Source of the DNA: Legionella antarctica | Lineage (GTDB): Bacteria; Pseudomonadota; Gammaproteobacteria; Legionellales; Legionellaceae | DNA: 64,000 nucleotides | Direction: 5' to 3' | NCBI RefSeq assembly: GCF_011764505.1 | Contig: NZ_AP022839.1 | Coordinates: forward strand, 2,215,001 to 2,279,000 | Part shown: positions 17,701-26,914 of the stretch, in pieces | How the letters are laid out: each line of letters starts with the position of its first letter | Position numbering within the stretch: the stretch's first letter is position 1 | Notes under the pieces: model-generated | The model's input: only the letters and a program-made list of their open reading frames with translations | Databases searched by the model: none | What the model was told of the DNA's origin: nothing | Translations under genes and position numbers: made by a program

Positions 17701-20700
17701 CAACAACTTAATACGCAAGACCCTGACTTTGAAAAAAGCATCCTTGATGCAGCTGCGGAACTGCCTGAAAATCAACCTGCAGATCAAGCTCTTCAGAATT
17801 ACAAAACAAAAATAGAAGCAATCGCCAACTATCTTAATTTGCTTATTGATATAAAAGATCGACTCCCGGAACAATTCAATACACTCTATAAACAACTTAA
17901 TACCGGTGCTTTAGCTCGCATTAATTACACTCAAAAACAAATCCTGGTTAGTAAATTAATCGAGGCTAAGCCGGATTCTTTAGATCTGTATATAAGATTA
18001 ATCACCCAAGCTCTGGAAGAAAGTCCTGAGGCAGATAATCTCGCTATTGCTCGTTCAATTAATGGTTTGGTAACCCTATTTAATTTATCGGATATTGAGC
18101 CAGAAACTGAAATTATGTTTTTTAAAATGAGCATGGCCCATAATTTAAAAAATCCAAGTCCTTTTCCGCTTGCAGCCTTAAATGAATTAAAAAAATCGGA
18201 CCTTCCTGAAGAAATGAAGTCCAGTATAATCAAACAACTTATTCAGATTTTAAGTCGCATGCCTCAATCTGATTCTCCAGAGCTTGTGAGTGGTTTAGTA
18301 CAACAAATCCAATTGTTCTTAACTCATAACCAGGATCAGGCGTCACTTTGTGTTGCCCTGTTAAAACGAGTCTCTCGAGGAAATCTCACTCAAGATTTAA
18401 ACGCTTACCCTAATATTTTGCAACAAATGAATACACTGGGTGCAGAAAATAAAGAAAAGCTGGCTAGTATTTTAACTGGATTAGCCCTTAGTAAAAAAGA
18501 CGACACCGTTAATTTATCGGTGTTATTGGAAATTACCAAAGGTTTGGTACGCCGATCTTCTGCTGATATAGATCAGGTCTTGAAATTATTTAGTACCCCA
18601 CCATACCCAATTGCTCAAAACCTCAACTCAGCTTTACTCGCCCATGATTCGGAAAAACTCGAAGCCTATTGTTTAAGTTTCGATACAAACCCATTTGCAA
18701 AAACAGGTGAAAACAGAGAGCTGGAAAAACACTTTGCAACAGATAGAATACAAGATGCACTGTTAAGCTTAACGGATTTGATCGACGAAATAGAATTACC
18801 GCATGCCCTCCGGCTAAAACTTGCTAAACAATTAACGTTCATTGAAATTTTAGGCTATACCGATCCGTTAAATCCTAATGATTTCAAGAAATTAAAAAAA
18901 CTAACTGCTGTTTCACGTCACGAGTTAAAAGATCGAGTTTGTACCTTACTTGAACAAATACGCTCCAAAAAAGTTCTTCCAGACCAGCTGGAAGTAACCC
19001 AGTTGGAGCTATTAGCCTATCTTCGAGAGATCTATTTCCGTACAACAGGTTTATTTCCCAATACGACTCAAATGCTTGTCCTCTTATTGGCTCTGCAAGA
19101 CCCTTCCTCTAATTTACTGATGCGCATCAAGACTGGAGAAGGAAAAAGTATCAACACTCCGATGCTGTCCGTTTTGCAATGGACGCAAGGTGGCACTGTG
19201 GATCAGTGCACTGCCAACCCAACCTTGCTGATTAGAGACTATGAGAATAATTGCGAACCCTTCTTTAAGTTTTTGGGTATTGATTCGGCTCTGATTCAAA
19301 GTGATAGTGCTCCTGAAGAATACAGGCTCAACGGTATTAATTGTTTTACTATTGAAGATATGGCTATTTTCCGGCTGATAGCTAAAGAGTCTAAAAAAGA
19401 ATCTTTAATTCAAAATGATGGTCCGATTCATGTAGTTTTAGATGAATGTGATAATGCACTTCTTGATCAACTAATACTTTATAAACTAGTTGCCGAGAAT
19501 GATCTGTCCGAAGGTACAGAACACAATTCAGCCCAATGGATTTATCCGCTGGCTTATCAATTTATTAACCTGGCTGCTTTTCGTAATACCGATCCCTCTT
19601 TTGGGCCAGTCTGGGATGAAGATGAGGATCTGGAGCAATTCAGACTATTCCTAAACAAGGAAATCAACGAAAAATTTCATGGTGATGCCGAAAAGCAAAA
19701 CTTCTTGATGGCGGCCAGCAATACCCAACTCATGCAGTGGATCCATGCCAGTTGTATCGCAGCAACCCAGTTTGAAAACAAACGATTTATTGTACAACCA
19801 ATCAAAGTAAAAGACGAAACAGGCAATGACATCACTAAAAAAATAGTTTGTGTACCGCTCATGCGTAGTACTCCAAAAACCGGCTCCATTTTTACCGAGG
19901 GCGTACAACAAGCTTTGCAAGCTCGATTGATGGCAGAGCGTCCTGATCAAGCTCATCACTTTGTAATTGATGCTGATCCCCCTGTGCTTGCCAGTATATC
20001 CTCTCGGGGTTTAATGAAATTTTATCAAAACACTCAAGGGCGACTGATTGGGATTTCTGCAACACCGGGCGATAATCTGGAACTAAAAAGTTTAGCCACC
20101 CAAATAGGCACTCAGGCAATTGGTGTAGCACCCTATGCCGGCGACAAACGGACAATGCATCCACCAGTCTTCACTTTTTCTCGCCAAGAGACTATCAGTT
20201 CCATATGCAGTGCAATTGACAGGCTTAAGCTTCCTGTTACTAATCCCAGGATGGAACTTAATGCAGATGTAGCAATTCAAACTTTTGAAGAGCGAGAAGC
20301 ATTTATCGCTCAAACAAATAAGGCAGTTGATGAATGGAGCCTGAGTCAAACCCAACCTATTCTCATTATTAATGAGGATTTTAGTGATGCTACAGACATT
20401 GAAGCAAATTTGGAAACATATAAAAGAGAAGGGTTCAAAATACAGGTTGTAACAGGGAAAGAAACTCAGGAAGAACTCCAGCACATTATTAAACAAGCAG
20501 GTCGCCCAAATACCATCACTGTGGGTACTGCGATGCTTGCAACAGGTATTGATATCAATACAGGTGATCATCCTCGTGGACTAATTGTGATTCAACCGTA
20601 CACGGACACTGAGAGGATGACGACCCAAATAGCAGGACGTGCCGCTCGAAACGGAAAACCTGGTGAATGGCTTCCTATTTACCAAATCGAACCACCTAAA

Positions 20701-23556
20701 ACCATTTTTGCAAAAATACTGTATTATATTTTTCCCTGGTATCGGCAAAGCATTCATGAACACGCCGTAGAAAATGCACGCAACAAAATCAAATTACAAG
20801 CTACAATTGATCGAATTTACACCCAATCTATTGATGAAATTCAACAAACCCTAATGCAACAAATTCTAGCTTGGGAAAGCTTACTCCTGGAGCTGTACCC
20901 CACTGATTACAAACTTCAGTTAGAGTTGTATCAATGGCGTGAAACTATTCTAAGTGAGCTCACTCGTTCACAAGAAACGAGCCTTTCTCAAGGTACACTT
21001 GAATCAAGCATCACTCAATTCAAACACTCAGCGTGCAGACTGTGGGAAACGCTTAGAGAAGAAAAGTGGGCTGCAAGAGCAGGTAAAGCCACTAATCTTA
21101 CTGAAGAGCAAAATATAAAGCTCAATTATTTAAAACAATCAGATTTACCCCGGGAATTAGACGTTCAAGCAGTCCTGCAGCAAAAAAAGAAGTCTTTCAC
21201 TGCTGGGGCAAAAGCTTTAATGCATCAAAACCTGGAAACGATGATTTTGGACAAAGCAGGGGTAGCTTTAGAGTATACCAATCCAACAGATGAAGAGAAG
21301 AAGGACCTGAAACTGGCTCAGTGCAAACAGCTTTTACCCAATTTTATTGGTTCCTTTTGCGCGGTTTACCCTCAGGCTATTAATCAACTCATTCCCCGAG
21401 ATACGAGTCAAACCTCATCGTTTTTACCGGAAATGGTAACCTCAATAATCAAGAAAGTCATTGAGCAAAAAAATCGAGCATTTGGTAAAGAGGAACAACA
21501 CCAGATTTCTCAAACCGTTATTAAGTTTTTTCAAAACGAATTGGCAAACGCTGATAGCCAAAAAATCAAGTTGCTTCTGGAACAAGTCAAACCATTACTT
21601 CTTCTTCACAGCGAGAAGTTAAATAAAGAATCTCTGGTGAACCAGTTCAAAATGCAAGGATTAGTCCTTACTTTTTGCACTCTTTACCAGAATTTGGAGC
21701 TACCTGAAGATCCTCAATTAACTGTTCTAAAGTCAAGTTATAGTGATGAAATCATGCAAAAACTCTCCCTGCGCCTGCTTGAGGAACTGGCATGGGTAAA
21801 ACAGACACCTCAACCCGTACACGCCTATTTTGAGCGCAGTGTAGCTAAAGAAGCTGCCCATGCCATTTATGATCTGGCAGAGGCAGTAAGTGGATCACCA
21901 AACGATGCTGAACGAATTCAAGCGCTCTATGCCGGACTTCAGAAACACCGTGTCAGTTTAAAAGACAAATATCTATTTTCTATAGGACACTCCACTCCTC
22001 GTAGCGTGATAAATCAGGCACTTGATGCAATTGATTCATTAAATAATGCACCTCATTGTGAGCAAAGTTTCAGAGTCATTTGTCATGACAATACACTTGC
22101 AGAATATCATCTTGCCCAATTTCGTGACTGCTTGGAGCAGACATCACCAAATACAACACCCGATCCGGTTTGGCAGCATTTGAAAACTGCACTCCTGGGA
22201 ATAAGCAACAGAAACAATCAAAGCTCTCTTATTCAAGAATTACATGCTGCAGTAGAACGCTTTGGAGCCTATGAAGCATACCACCCATACAAAAAACAAC
22301 TTAAAGCGTTGCACCATCAACTGACTCAATCTATGGAGATCTTAAATAAAACTGACGGGCTCAAGCAAGATGTGAAAGACATTCTCTTTGAACAAAAAAC
22401 GGTTCAAATAGCTGATTTAATGCACGTTGATGCAAATCAGGTTTGCATTCAAAGTGGTACAGATGGCCTACACTCTTTTATTGAATTACAAGTCGAAAAC
22501 GCCCCCCTGAAAGAGGGGTTTACAGGGTATCAATCTTCCTTTTTTCCAAAAATAGAGACTGGAAAAAGCATGCAAACGTTTAGAAAATCCACTTTTGAAA
22601 CAAACAAACAAGCTCTTGTGGGTTTATCAGATTTACACGTCATAGAAACGCTTCCACCAGTAAAACGTGCTACATTTGAGAAGTTATTCAAATTGAAAGC
22701 ATTGTTAAATCTTGATTGGAGTAACGGTTTAGATAGCGATTTGCATGGTGAACTGCCAGAGTGCATTCAATCCAGAATGAACAACATAGAACAACTTAAG
22801 CAGTGGAACTGGACATTGGAACCCGTAGATATTGCCCAACTTACCAATATTTTGGATACCCCTCCTGAACAAAGCTTTATGTTACAACTGGAAAATCAAT
22901 CTACTTTAAACAGGGATCTTCTGCAAATAAAAGCTAGAGCAGCAGATGCAAACAAAGCTGTAGCAGATCAAAAAGATAAGATAGATGCAATAGAAACTTC
23001 AATCAAAACAAAAGAGACCCGAATACAACAGCCTGATTGTAGTTATTTTGAAATAATGTCTTTAAATGCTCAAATTTTAGCTCAAAAGGCTCAGCTTTTG
23101 TACCTTAAGAGGCAAATTTCTGGCCCCATTGGAATTTATAATAAAATTATAATAGAAGAGGTTAAGTGTCAAGAAGGGTTAAATGGAATTAATCTGTCAC
23201 TTGATAGTCAAAGAAAAGTATATATTTCCATCCTCACAGATAAGACCAAACAAGCATTAGATACTCATCTACAGGATAAAAGTAAAGAATATATCGTTGA
23301 GATGGAGGAAGAATTTCAAGCAACTGATACAACTCTTGCAACAATAGAAAAAACAGAATTGAAAAAATCCCGGTACCAAACCTGCCGCTTTTTCAATTTG
23401 GATGGTCTATTAAGTTTTGAAGCACGATTAGCCCATGAAGAAGAACGCATACCCCAAAGTGTAACACCACAACACCTAAGAAATTTAAGCGGTTCTCAAG
23501 AAGGAAAGACAGAGGATTATAACCACGAGCAGGAAAATAGCTGGGTCTTTGAGTGA
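14767..23556 (+). CDS. giant protein with a central SecA-like DEAD motor, 2929 aa
   Basis: The start is GTG 14767, with AAGGA 8 nt upstream. Residues 1-1400 are almost all helical without recognised domains. A SecA-type ATPase core follows: Walker A KTGEGKS (1455-1461), Walker B DECD (1559-1562), a cross-linking-domain equivalent with TEGVQQALQARL and PVLASISSRGLMKFY (compare 'GLHQAVEAKE' and 'ASITFQNYFRLYE' of SecA), ISATPGD (1763-1769), then AMLATGIDIN and QIAGRAARNG (1954-1963, SecA 'QLRGRAGRQG'). Residues 2000-2929 are helical, with a coiled coil at about 2705-2790. There is no SecA C-terminal zinc finger. The acidic C terminus (NHEQENSWVFE) could be a Dot/Icm signal. This is not housekeeping SecA (about 900 aa); its function is unknown. 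Confidence 0.88.
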   Translation: MPAISENKYLQLVLDNLITSHETEINYTPIEVELDPKQISKKDIDTLLAFITEPRKRLFIFKIPGDDSTTNRLTFTARRSVLDKAAETILESTSSQPKINPLKQALNNGSSSIRAAIQIQKSFVVPKQAIRVNNTQEEQIEQMANPDLVLIPIELPELPTLTKQLKVLGIHALQDCAELKIKEHPDVFTDGIIPRNLPKGFYIDEEKQALCYTNTPRRLPSALAPTLEKTEQIRLPSVEQTQALLPSIPIQLLNSQFSRSQKNALIRVLPAHSAEIRSFLNLLKPAEIEFIVPLLSKLFILGGEAHASLFARLLNNCLNKRISLDFLKNPEFQNAFFSTRGIKNLQKLAHLPAEQREWWNTLVMAHLSNDQHHFDFNAFFEAYTQIFLPRIAEKNLTLPNPCPIQHQGHLLITLNRVLDVLEHAENPQEQCLSLANLNWGATGVHYAMSKKPESGRFKQVASCMELENEKDLITNPEIIYQDLENENLILSPWLFRYIGQHWKAEIRLTVIQEQLKKIQELPWPQVQKNQLIFILTTTFSHQSTLTAEQWKNSLTSSISLLQSLNQSDRSDLLQGLSRCFQFKPHPSLAQMQKLVEKCIELKSAFPEKCFKNELIKPLTSCLEQEGYELLNTLQERIQKTDSTPEENLYSLTAIVSYTTIIHNNRQDLHADFIKLLAKLDEPKLSQTSVDKLLTSFKTLQTKKGDAFYSLVLNTLSQINISKSQPLPNIENIQNQLATLSELPEIIPVDHTTVEKKEAWLKNLIIDKNLFPGCVLGNGDISKLDDLIVDALVDAVKKRSAALKVEKLKNALQRNLQNFIVPQQLRDQLDLELMPLFDALNNLVLLLQTPNPKFHEVIEKFHYFEEKKPALLDGVYGVGILGRSRGEYLLSFLLTGKKKDTDDMTGAAFSTVLNQLHGLFVREMNAFFDNPQNKAAVKDLDVKTSLGWMASFNETHSLTFLFKEELVQKKVLPALKKTLQQLNTQDPDFEKSILDAAAELPENQPADQALQNYKTKIEAIANYLNLLIDIKDRLPEQFNTLYKQLNTGALARINYTQKQILVSKLIEAKPDSLDLYIRLITQALEESPEADNLAIARSINGLVTLFNLSDIEPETEIMFFKMSMAHNLKNPSPFPLAALNELKKSDLPEEMKSSIIKQLIQILSRMPQSDSPELVSGLVQQIQLFLTHNQDQASLCVALLKRVSRGNLTQDLNAYPNILQQMNTLGAENKEKLASILTGLALSKKDDTVNLSVLLEITKGLVRRSSADIDQVLKLFSTPPYPIAQNLNSALLAHDSEKLEAYCLSFDTNPFAKTGENRELEKHFATDRIQDALLSLTDLIDEIELPHALRLKLAKQLTFIEILGYTDPLNPNDFKKLKKLTAVSRHELKDRVCTLLEQIRSKKVLPDQLEVTQLELLAYLREIYFRTTGLFPNTTQMLVLLLALQDPSSNLLMRIKTGEGKSINTPMLSVLQWTQGGTVDQCTANPTLLIRDYENNCEPFFKFLGIDSALIQSDSAPEEYRLNGINCFTIEDMAIFRLIAKESKKESLIQNDGPIHVVLDECDNALLDQLILYKLVAENDLSEGTEHNSAQWIYPLAYQFINLAAFRNTDPSFGPVWDEDEDLEQFRLFLNKEINEKFHGDAEKQNFLMAASNTQLMQWIHASCIAATQFENKRFIVQPIKVKDETGNDITKKIVCVPLMRSTPKTGSIFTEGVQQALQARLMAERPDQAHHFVIDADPPVLASISSRGLMKFYQNTQGRLIGISATPGDNLELKSLATQIGTQAIGVAPYAGDKRTMHPPVFTFSRQETISSICSAIDRLKLPVTNPRMELNADVAIQTFEEREAFIAQTNKAVDEWSLSQTQPILIINEDFSDATDIEANLETYKREGFKIQVVTGKETQEELQHIIKQAGRPNTITVGTAMLATGIDINTGDHPRGLIVIQPYTDTERMTTQIAGRAARNGKPGEWLPIYQIEPPKTIFAKILYYIFPWYRQSIHEHAVENARNKIKLQATIDRIYTQSIDEIQQTLMQQILAWESLLLELYPTDYKLQLELYQWRETILSELTRSQETSLSQGTLESSITQFKHSACRLWETLREEKWAARAGKATNLTEEQNIKLNYLKQSDLPRELDVQAVLQQKKKSFTAGAKALMHQNLETMILDKAGVALEYTNPTDEEKKDLKLAQCKQLLPNFIGSFCAVYPQAINQLIPRDTSQTSSFLPEMVTSIIKKVIEQKNRAFGKEEQHQISQTVIKFFQNELANADSQKIKLLLEQVKPLLLLHSEKLNKESLVNQFKMQGLVLTFCTLYQNLELPEDPQLTVLKSSYSDEIMQKLSLRLLEELAWVKQTPQPVHAYFERSVAKEAAHAIYDLAEAVSGSPNDAERIQALYAGLQKHRVSLKDKYLFSIGHSTPRSVINQALDAIDSLNNAPHCEQSFRVICHDNTLAEYHLAQFRDCLEQTSPNTTPDPVWQHLKTALLGISNRNNQSSLIQELHAAVERFGAYEAYHPYKKQLKALHHQLTQSMEILNKTDGLKQDVKDILFEQKTVQIADLMHVDANQVCIQSGTDGLHSFIELQVENAPLKEGFTGYQSSFFPKIETGKSMQTFRKSTFETNKQALVGLSDLHVIETLPPVKRATFEKLFKLKALLNLDWSNGLDSDLHGELPECIQSRMNNIEQLKQWNWTLEPVDIAQLTNILDTPPEQSFMLQLENQSTLNRDLLQIKARAADANKAVADQKDKIDAIETSIKTKETRIQQPDCSYFEIMSLNAQILAQKAQLLYLKRQISGPIGIYNKIIIEEVKCQEGLNGINLSLDSQRKVYISILTDKTKQALDTHLQDKSKEYIVEMEEEFQATDTTLATIEKTELKKSRYQTCRFFNLDGLLSFEARLAHEEERIPQSVTPQHLRNLSGSQEGKTEDYNHEQENSWVFE

Positions 23557-23587
23557 GAAAAAAGCGGGAGAATAGTCAATTTTACAG

Positions 23588-23625
23588 ACATCCCGGGTGA
23601 AAGTGTGATCTTTCACCCGGGATGT
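23588..23625. terminator. 16-bp perfect hairpin after the giant gene
   Basis: The arms 23588-23603 and 23610-23625 are perfectly complementary (ACATCCCGGGTGAAAG and its complement) with a 6-nt loop. It lies between the convergent genes ending at 23556 and 23715. There is only a weak T-tract, but a stem this strong in this position is best read as a bidirectional terminator. Confidence 0.7.
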
Positions 23626-23714
23626 TGTTAATATAAACGAGGCTTATGACTACAACTCTCCTCGTAACAAAAAAGTAAATACAGGTGAAATAAGATTACT
23701 TTTAATAAATTCCT

Positions 23715-24443
23715 TTATTCCTTCAACAGATCTCGTGTGGACTGTTGATAGGAATTAAAAAAATCATCCATAACTACAGTAGCTGTATTATTCACTGTTG
23801 AAAGAGTTGCTGTTTTTTTAAGAACCCCTGCTTTAAATTGCCAGCCTGGAGGTAATCTTAACTTTAGTGCAAGCTGAGAAAGTGATGCTTCTTTTTGTGG
23901 GGATATTTGTTGACTATAGGATTGCATCACAAAAATATGGCCTTTACTGTCTATAAGTTCATAAACAGGTTTACCAGCCTCATAAATCCAGGTTGTACGT
24001 CGTTTAATATTTCGCGTTTGGTAAGGCACATTTGCGGAAAAAAAATCATTAGGACTAATCATAATTTCACCTGCCTGGCGCAGAGTTAAACCGCTAAACG
24101 TCTCTGTAGAAGGGCTGCCTAAAGCGGTGCTTTTCATACCATCCATCATCCAGTAACGAGGTCCGTTCAAACGAATAAAAAAAGAGTTTGTCGTTTCCTT
24201 TATCTGTACAACTGTTATTTTTCGCCAAATGTTTGGGGGGCAATCGTTTAAGCCAAATGTGCTGTATACAAAGATTTGTGTCGGTTTTTTGAATAAAATG
24301 ATCTCACAATACCGTTTACCCCTTGTATTAGACAGTTCTGTTGCTTGAGAAAAATTCGGAATAATGAGTAAGAAAGAAAAAAAAGAGAACAAGAAAGTAC
24401 TCAATTTAATTGATTTAAACAACAAAGCGAAGTTGCAACGCAT
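23715..24443 (-). CDS. exported hypothetical protein, 242 aa
   Basis: A clear signal peptide (hydrophobic residues about 13-30, ending FSQATE) leads a mature part of mixed beta character. The motif RGKRYCEIILF followed by VYSTFGLNDCPPNIW and an RYWMMDG segment looks like a conserved family of exported proteins of unknown function; the two cysteines (CE and DCP) may form a disulfide. Both neighbours are separated from it by hairpins or a remnant. No activity can be assigned. Confidence 0.75.
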   Translation of the reverse strand: MRCNFALLFKSIKLSTFLFSFFSFLLIIPNFSQATELSNTRGKRYCEIILFKKPTQIFVYSTFGLNDCPPNIWRKITVVQIKETTNSFFIRLNGPRYWMMDGMKSTALGSPSTETFSGLTLRQAGEIMISPNDFFSANVPYQTRNIKRRTTWIYEAGKPVYELIDSKGHIFVMQSYSQQISPQKEASLSQLALKLRLPPGWQFKAGVLKKTATLSTVNNTATVVMDDFFNSYQQSTRDLLKE

Positions 24444-24612
24444 TGGTTAGCTCCTTAAATTCTTTCATATTAACTATAGAGCATTTAACATAAAATGTAC
24501 CATAGCTTAACCCAACGAAAGTAAAAAAATCATCTTATTATGTTATGACGGCAACCCCAAACTCGGTGTATCATATCTGCTCCGGAACTATATTTATCCA
24601 AGGAGTGAAGAA

Positions 24613-24794
24613 ATGCTTCGTTTTTTTCCAGCCCATAAAGAGCCCGACCGAAATAAAAATTTTTTCCAGAATTACTCTGATCATCTCAATTATCTGCAGG
24701 TTAAATTTCAAAAAATCTGGGACGATTTTCAGGAGAAAGCCACCTTCGACCAAAAATTGGACTTTATAGGGGAGCAAGCATTAGAGCGATTAAC
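24613..24794 (+). pseudogene. 5' end of an unidentified gene cut by the IS66 element
   Basis: ATG 24613 follows a strong AAGGAG ribosome-binding site. About 60 codons of native sequence (for example PAHKEPDRNKNFFQ and LDFIGEQALERLT) run up to the IS boundary, and the frame then stops inside the IS. The continuation is not on the other side of the element, where an mrpA fragment lies. No family is recognised; it is soluble and helical. Confidence 0.6.
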
Positions 24795-26914
24795 ATGTAT
24801 CCTGTCAGAATCGCCGGGTAAGTGTCTGCCACTGAGTCCGGATTAATCCGAGCCGCGCGCGTCAGCAAGCGGAATTCTTTAAAAATATTCAAAATACCTA
24901 TTGACACGGTTTTTCTGTAAAACTGATGTTTTTCCATATCAAACGTAAGTCATGCAATATGCATGCCCTAAGATCCCCAAGATCACAATGTAGCCCCTTT
25001 CACTAATAAAACATCTCCCTCCTGAGGTCAGATTTTTTCTTAGCCCTTAGTGGCGTTAAAACTCGAAAAATGCGTTCAAAAAAAGTCATGTTATGATTGC
25101 CGTATCAGCATTAGTAACGCAGTGGTAGATGATGAAACGCCAAGAAATCAAACAAGTTTTAGATGAGTTAACAAAAGATATCGATAGTCTTGCCGACAAA
25201 AAGGCCGTGACTATCATTAAGGTATTGGTTAATTTGGTCGAAATGCTTGCCGAAGAAAATGCTTTGCTCAGAGAGGAAAACCAAGTATTACGTGATGAGA
25301 TAAACCGCCTTAAGGGTGAACAGGGCAAACCTAATATTCGCGGTCAATCCAAAGGTAGCAATGGCGATAATACAGGCAATTCCAATCATTCATCTGAAGG
25401 AGATCGCAATAAACGTGGTAAAGGGAACAATAAAAACACAGGCAAAGACAAAAAAAACGTACGTATTGATAGACGTGTTACGATTGCTCTGGACAAAGCA
25501 ACGCTGCCAGATGACGCCAAGTTCAAGGGTTTTGAGATTCGAATCATCCAGGATCTAAAAATCATCACGGATAATGTTGAATTCAAGCTGGAAACGTATT
25601 ACTCACCATCTTTGAAAAAAACCTTTATTGCGCCGATTCCTGGCGAATATAAGGGCAGTGAATTTGGTCCTGGGGTTAAAGCGCTGGTCATCACATTATA
25701 CCGTGATGCAGGGATGACGGAGAGCGCCATTGAGCGCTTTTTAAAAACATGTGGTATTCAAATATCACATGGTAAAATTGCTTCCATGCTGACAGAAGGC
25801 AATGATATTTTTCATCAGGAAAAAGAAGATATTGTCGATGCCGGTAGCAACGCAGGCTTGTACCAGCAGATGGATGACACAGGCAGTCGTGTTAACGGCA
25901 AAAATCACTACACCCATGTTTTATGTAATGACTTTTTTACAGCATACTTCACTCGTCGTAAAAAAGATCGCTTGACCTTATTGGAGTTGCTGTGTCGAGA
26001 CCAATTAAAGTTTATGTTTAATCAGGAGGCTTATGAGTTAATGGATGAGTTTGGTCTCGCAAAAAAATGGTTGGATCAAATTAAACCAATGCTGCATGCA
26101 CAACCCCTCACACGTGAATCAATCGATAGTTTGATGGGAACACTTTTTCCAAATCCAAAAAAACACAGCACGAATCGACGCATAATTCTTGAGTCAGCAG
26201 CTCTTGCCTATTATCAGCACTCGAAATACTTCATCCATTATTTAATGACAGATGATGCGCCTCAGTTTAATAAATTGGCCCTACATCATGCGCTGTGCTG
26301 GATCCATGAAGGTCGTCATTATAAAAAACTCACTCCATTCTCAGATATGAATCAGAATATATTGGCTGTATTTCTTGAGCAATTATGGGATTTCTACCAT
26401 GCATTATTGACTTACAAGACGGCTCCATCTCAATCAATGGCCCAACAACTATCAATGCAATTTGATACTTTGTTCGCAACCACGACAGGCTATGATGTTT
26501 TAGATCAACGCATTGCAAAGACACGTGCTAAAAAACAAGCGTTATTATTGGTGTTAGACCATCCATTTCTGCCATTGCACAACAATGCCTCTGAATTAGG
26601 GACACGGTTTCAAGCAAGGATACGCGACATCAATCTCCAAACGGTCTCCCAAAATGGCACCAAATCAAAGGATACGTTTGCCACGATTGTACAGACGGCC
26701 AGAAAACTGAAAGTTAACGTTTATCAGTATATTTACGATAGGGTGACTAAAAAATTTGAAATGCCATCATTGGCTGAATTAATCTTACTTAAAGTGCGGC
26801 AGGTTCCATGCACCACATAAGCATCTCGAGATAATTCCGCTTGCTGACGCGCGCGGCTCGGATTAGTCCGGGCTCAGTGGCAGACACTTACCCGGCGATT
26901 CTGACAGGATACAT
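24795..26914 (+). mobile_element. IS66-family element with single transposase gene (about 2120 bp)
   Basis: The element is bounded by 82-bp near-perfect inverted repeats (24795-24876 and 26833-26914, two visible mismatches), beginning ATGTATCCTGTCAGAATCGC. Only tnpC is present, without tnpA/tnpB, as in the ISBst12-like branch. The 8-bp flanks differ (CGATTAAC on the left, CATATTGT on the right), so no target duplication is seen. It joins the start of an unknown gene to the second half of mrpA, which points to recombination rather than simple insertion. The stretch 24850-25128 holds only IS leader sequence. Confidence 0.85.
25129..26820 (+). CDS. IS66-family transposase (TnpC), 563 aa
   Basis: An N-terminal coiled coil (LLREENQVLRDEINRLKGEQ, about residues 46-65) and an Asn/Gly/Lys-rich linker precede the IS66 DDE domain. 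Recognisable pieces are ALVITLYRDAGMTESAIERF, SHGKIASMLTEGN, QQMDDTGSRVNGKNHYTHV and the C-terminal LPLHNNASELGTR, which matches the family 'IPLDNNAAERALR'. Two ATGs are adjacent at the start. The gene is full length and could be active. Confidence 0.92.
   Translation: MMKRQEIKQVLDELTKDIDSLADKKAVTIIKVLVNLVEMLAEENALLREENQVLRDEINRLKGEQGKPNIRGQSKGSNGDNTGNSNHSSEGDRNKRGKGNNKNTGKDKKNVRIDRRVTIALDKATLPDDAKFKGFEIRIIQDLKIITDNVEFKLETYYSPSLKKTFIAPIPGEYKGSEFGPGVKALVITLYRDAGMTESAIERFLKTCGIQISHGKIASMLTEGNDIFHQEKEDIVDAGSNAGLYQQMDDTGSRVNGKNHYTHVLCNDFFTAYFTRRKKDRLTLLELLCRDQLKFMFNQEAYELMDEFGLAKKWLDQIKPMLHAQPLTRESIDSLMGTLFPNPKKHSTNRRIILESAALAYYQHSKYFIHYLMTDDAPQFNKLALHHALCWIHEGRHYKKLTPFSDMNQNILAVFLEQLWDFYHALLTYKTAPSQSMAQQLSMQFDTLFATTTGYDVLDQRIAKTRAKKQALLLVLDHPFLPLHNNASELGTRFQARIRDINLQTVSQNGTKSKDTFATIVQTARKLKVNVYQYIYDRVTKKFEMPSLAELILLKVRQVPCTT

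Noticed and set aside
14767..23556. Housekeeping SecA
   Set aside because: The motor motifs are SecA-like, but the protein is three times too long, lacks the C-terminal zinc-binding tail, and has unrelated flanking regions.
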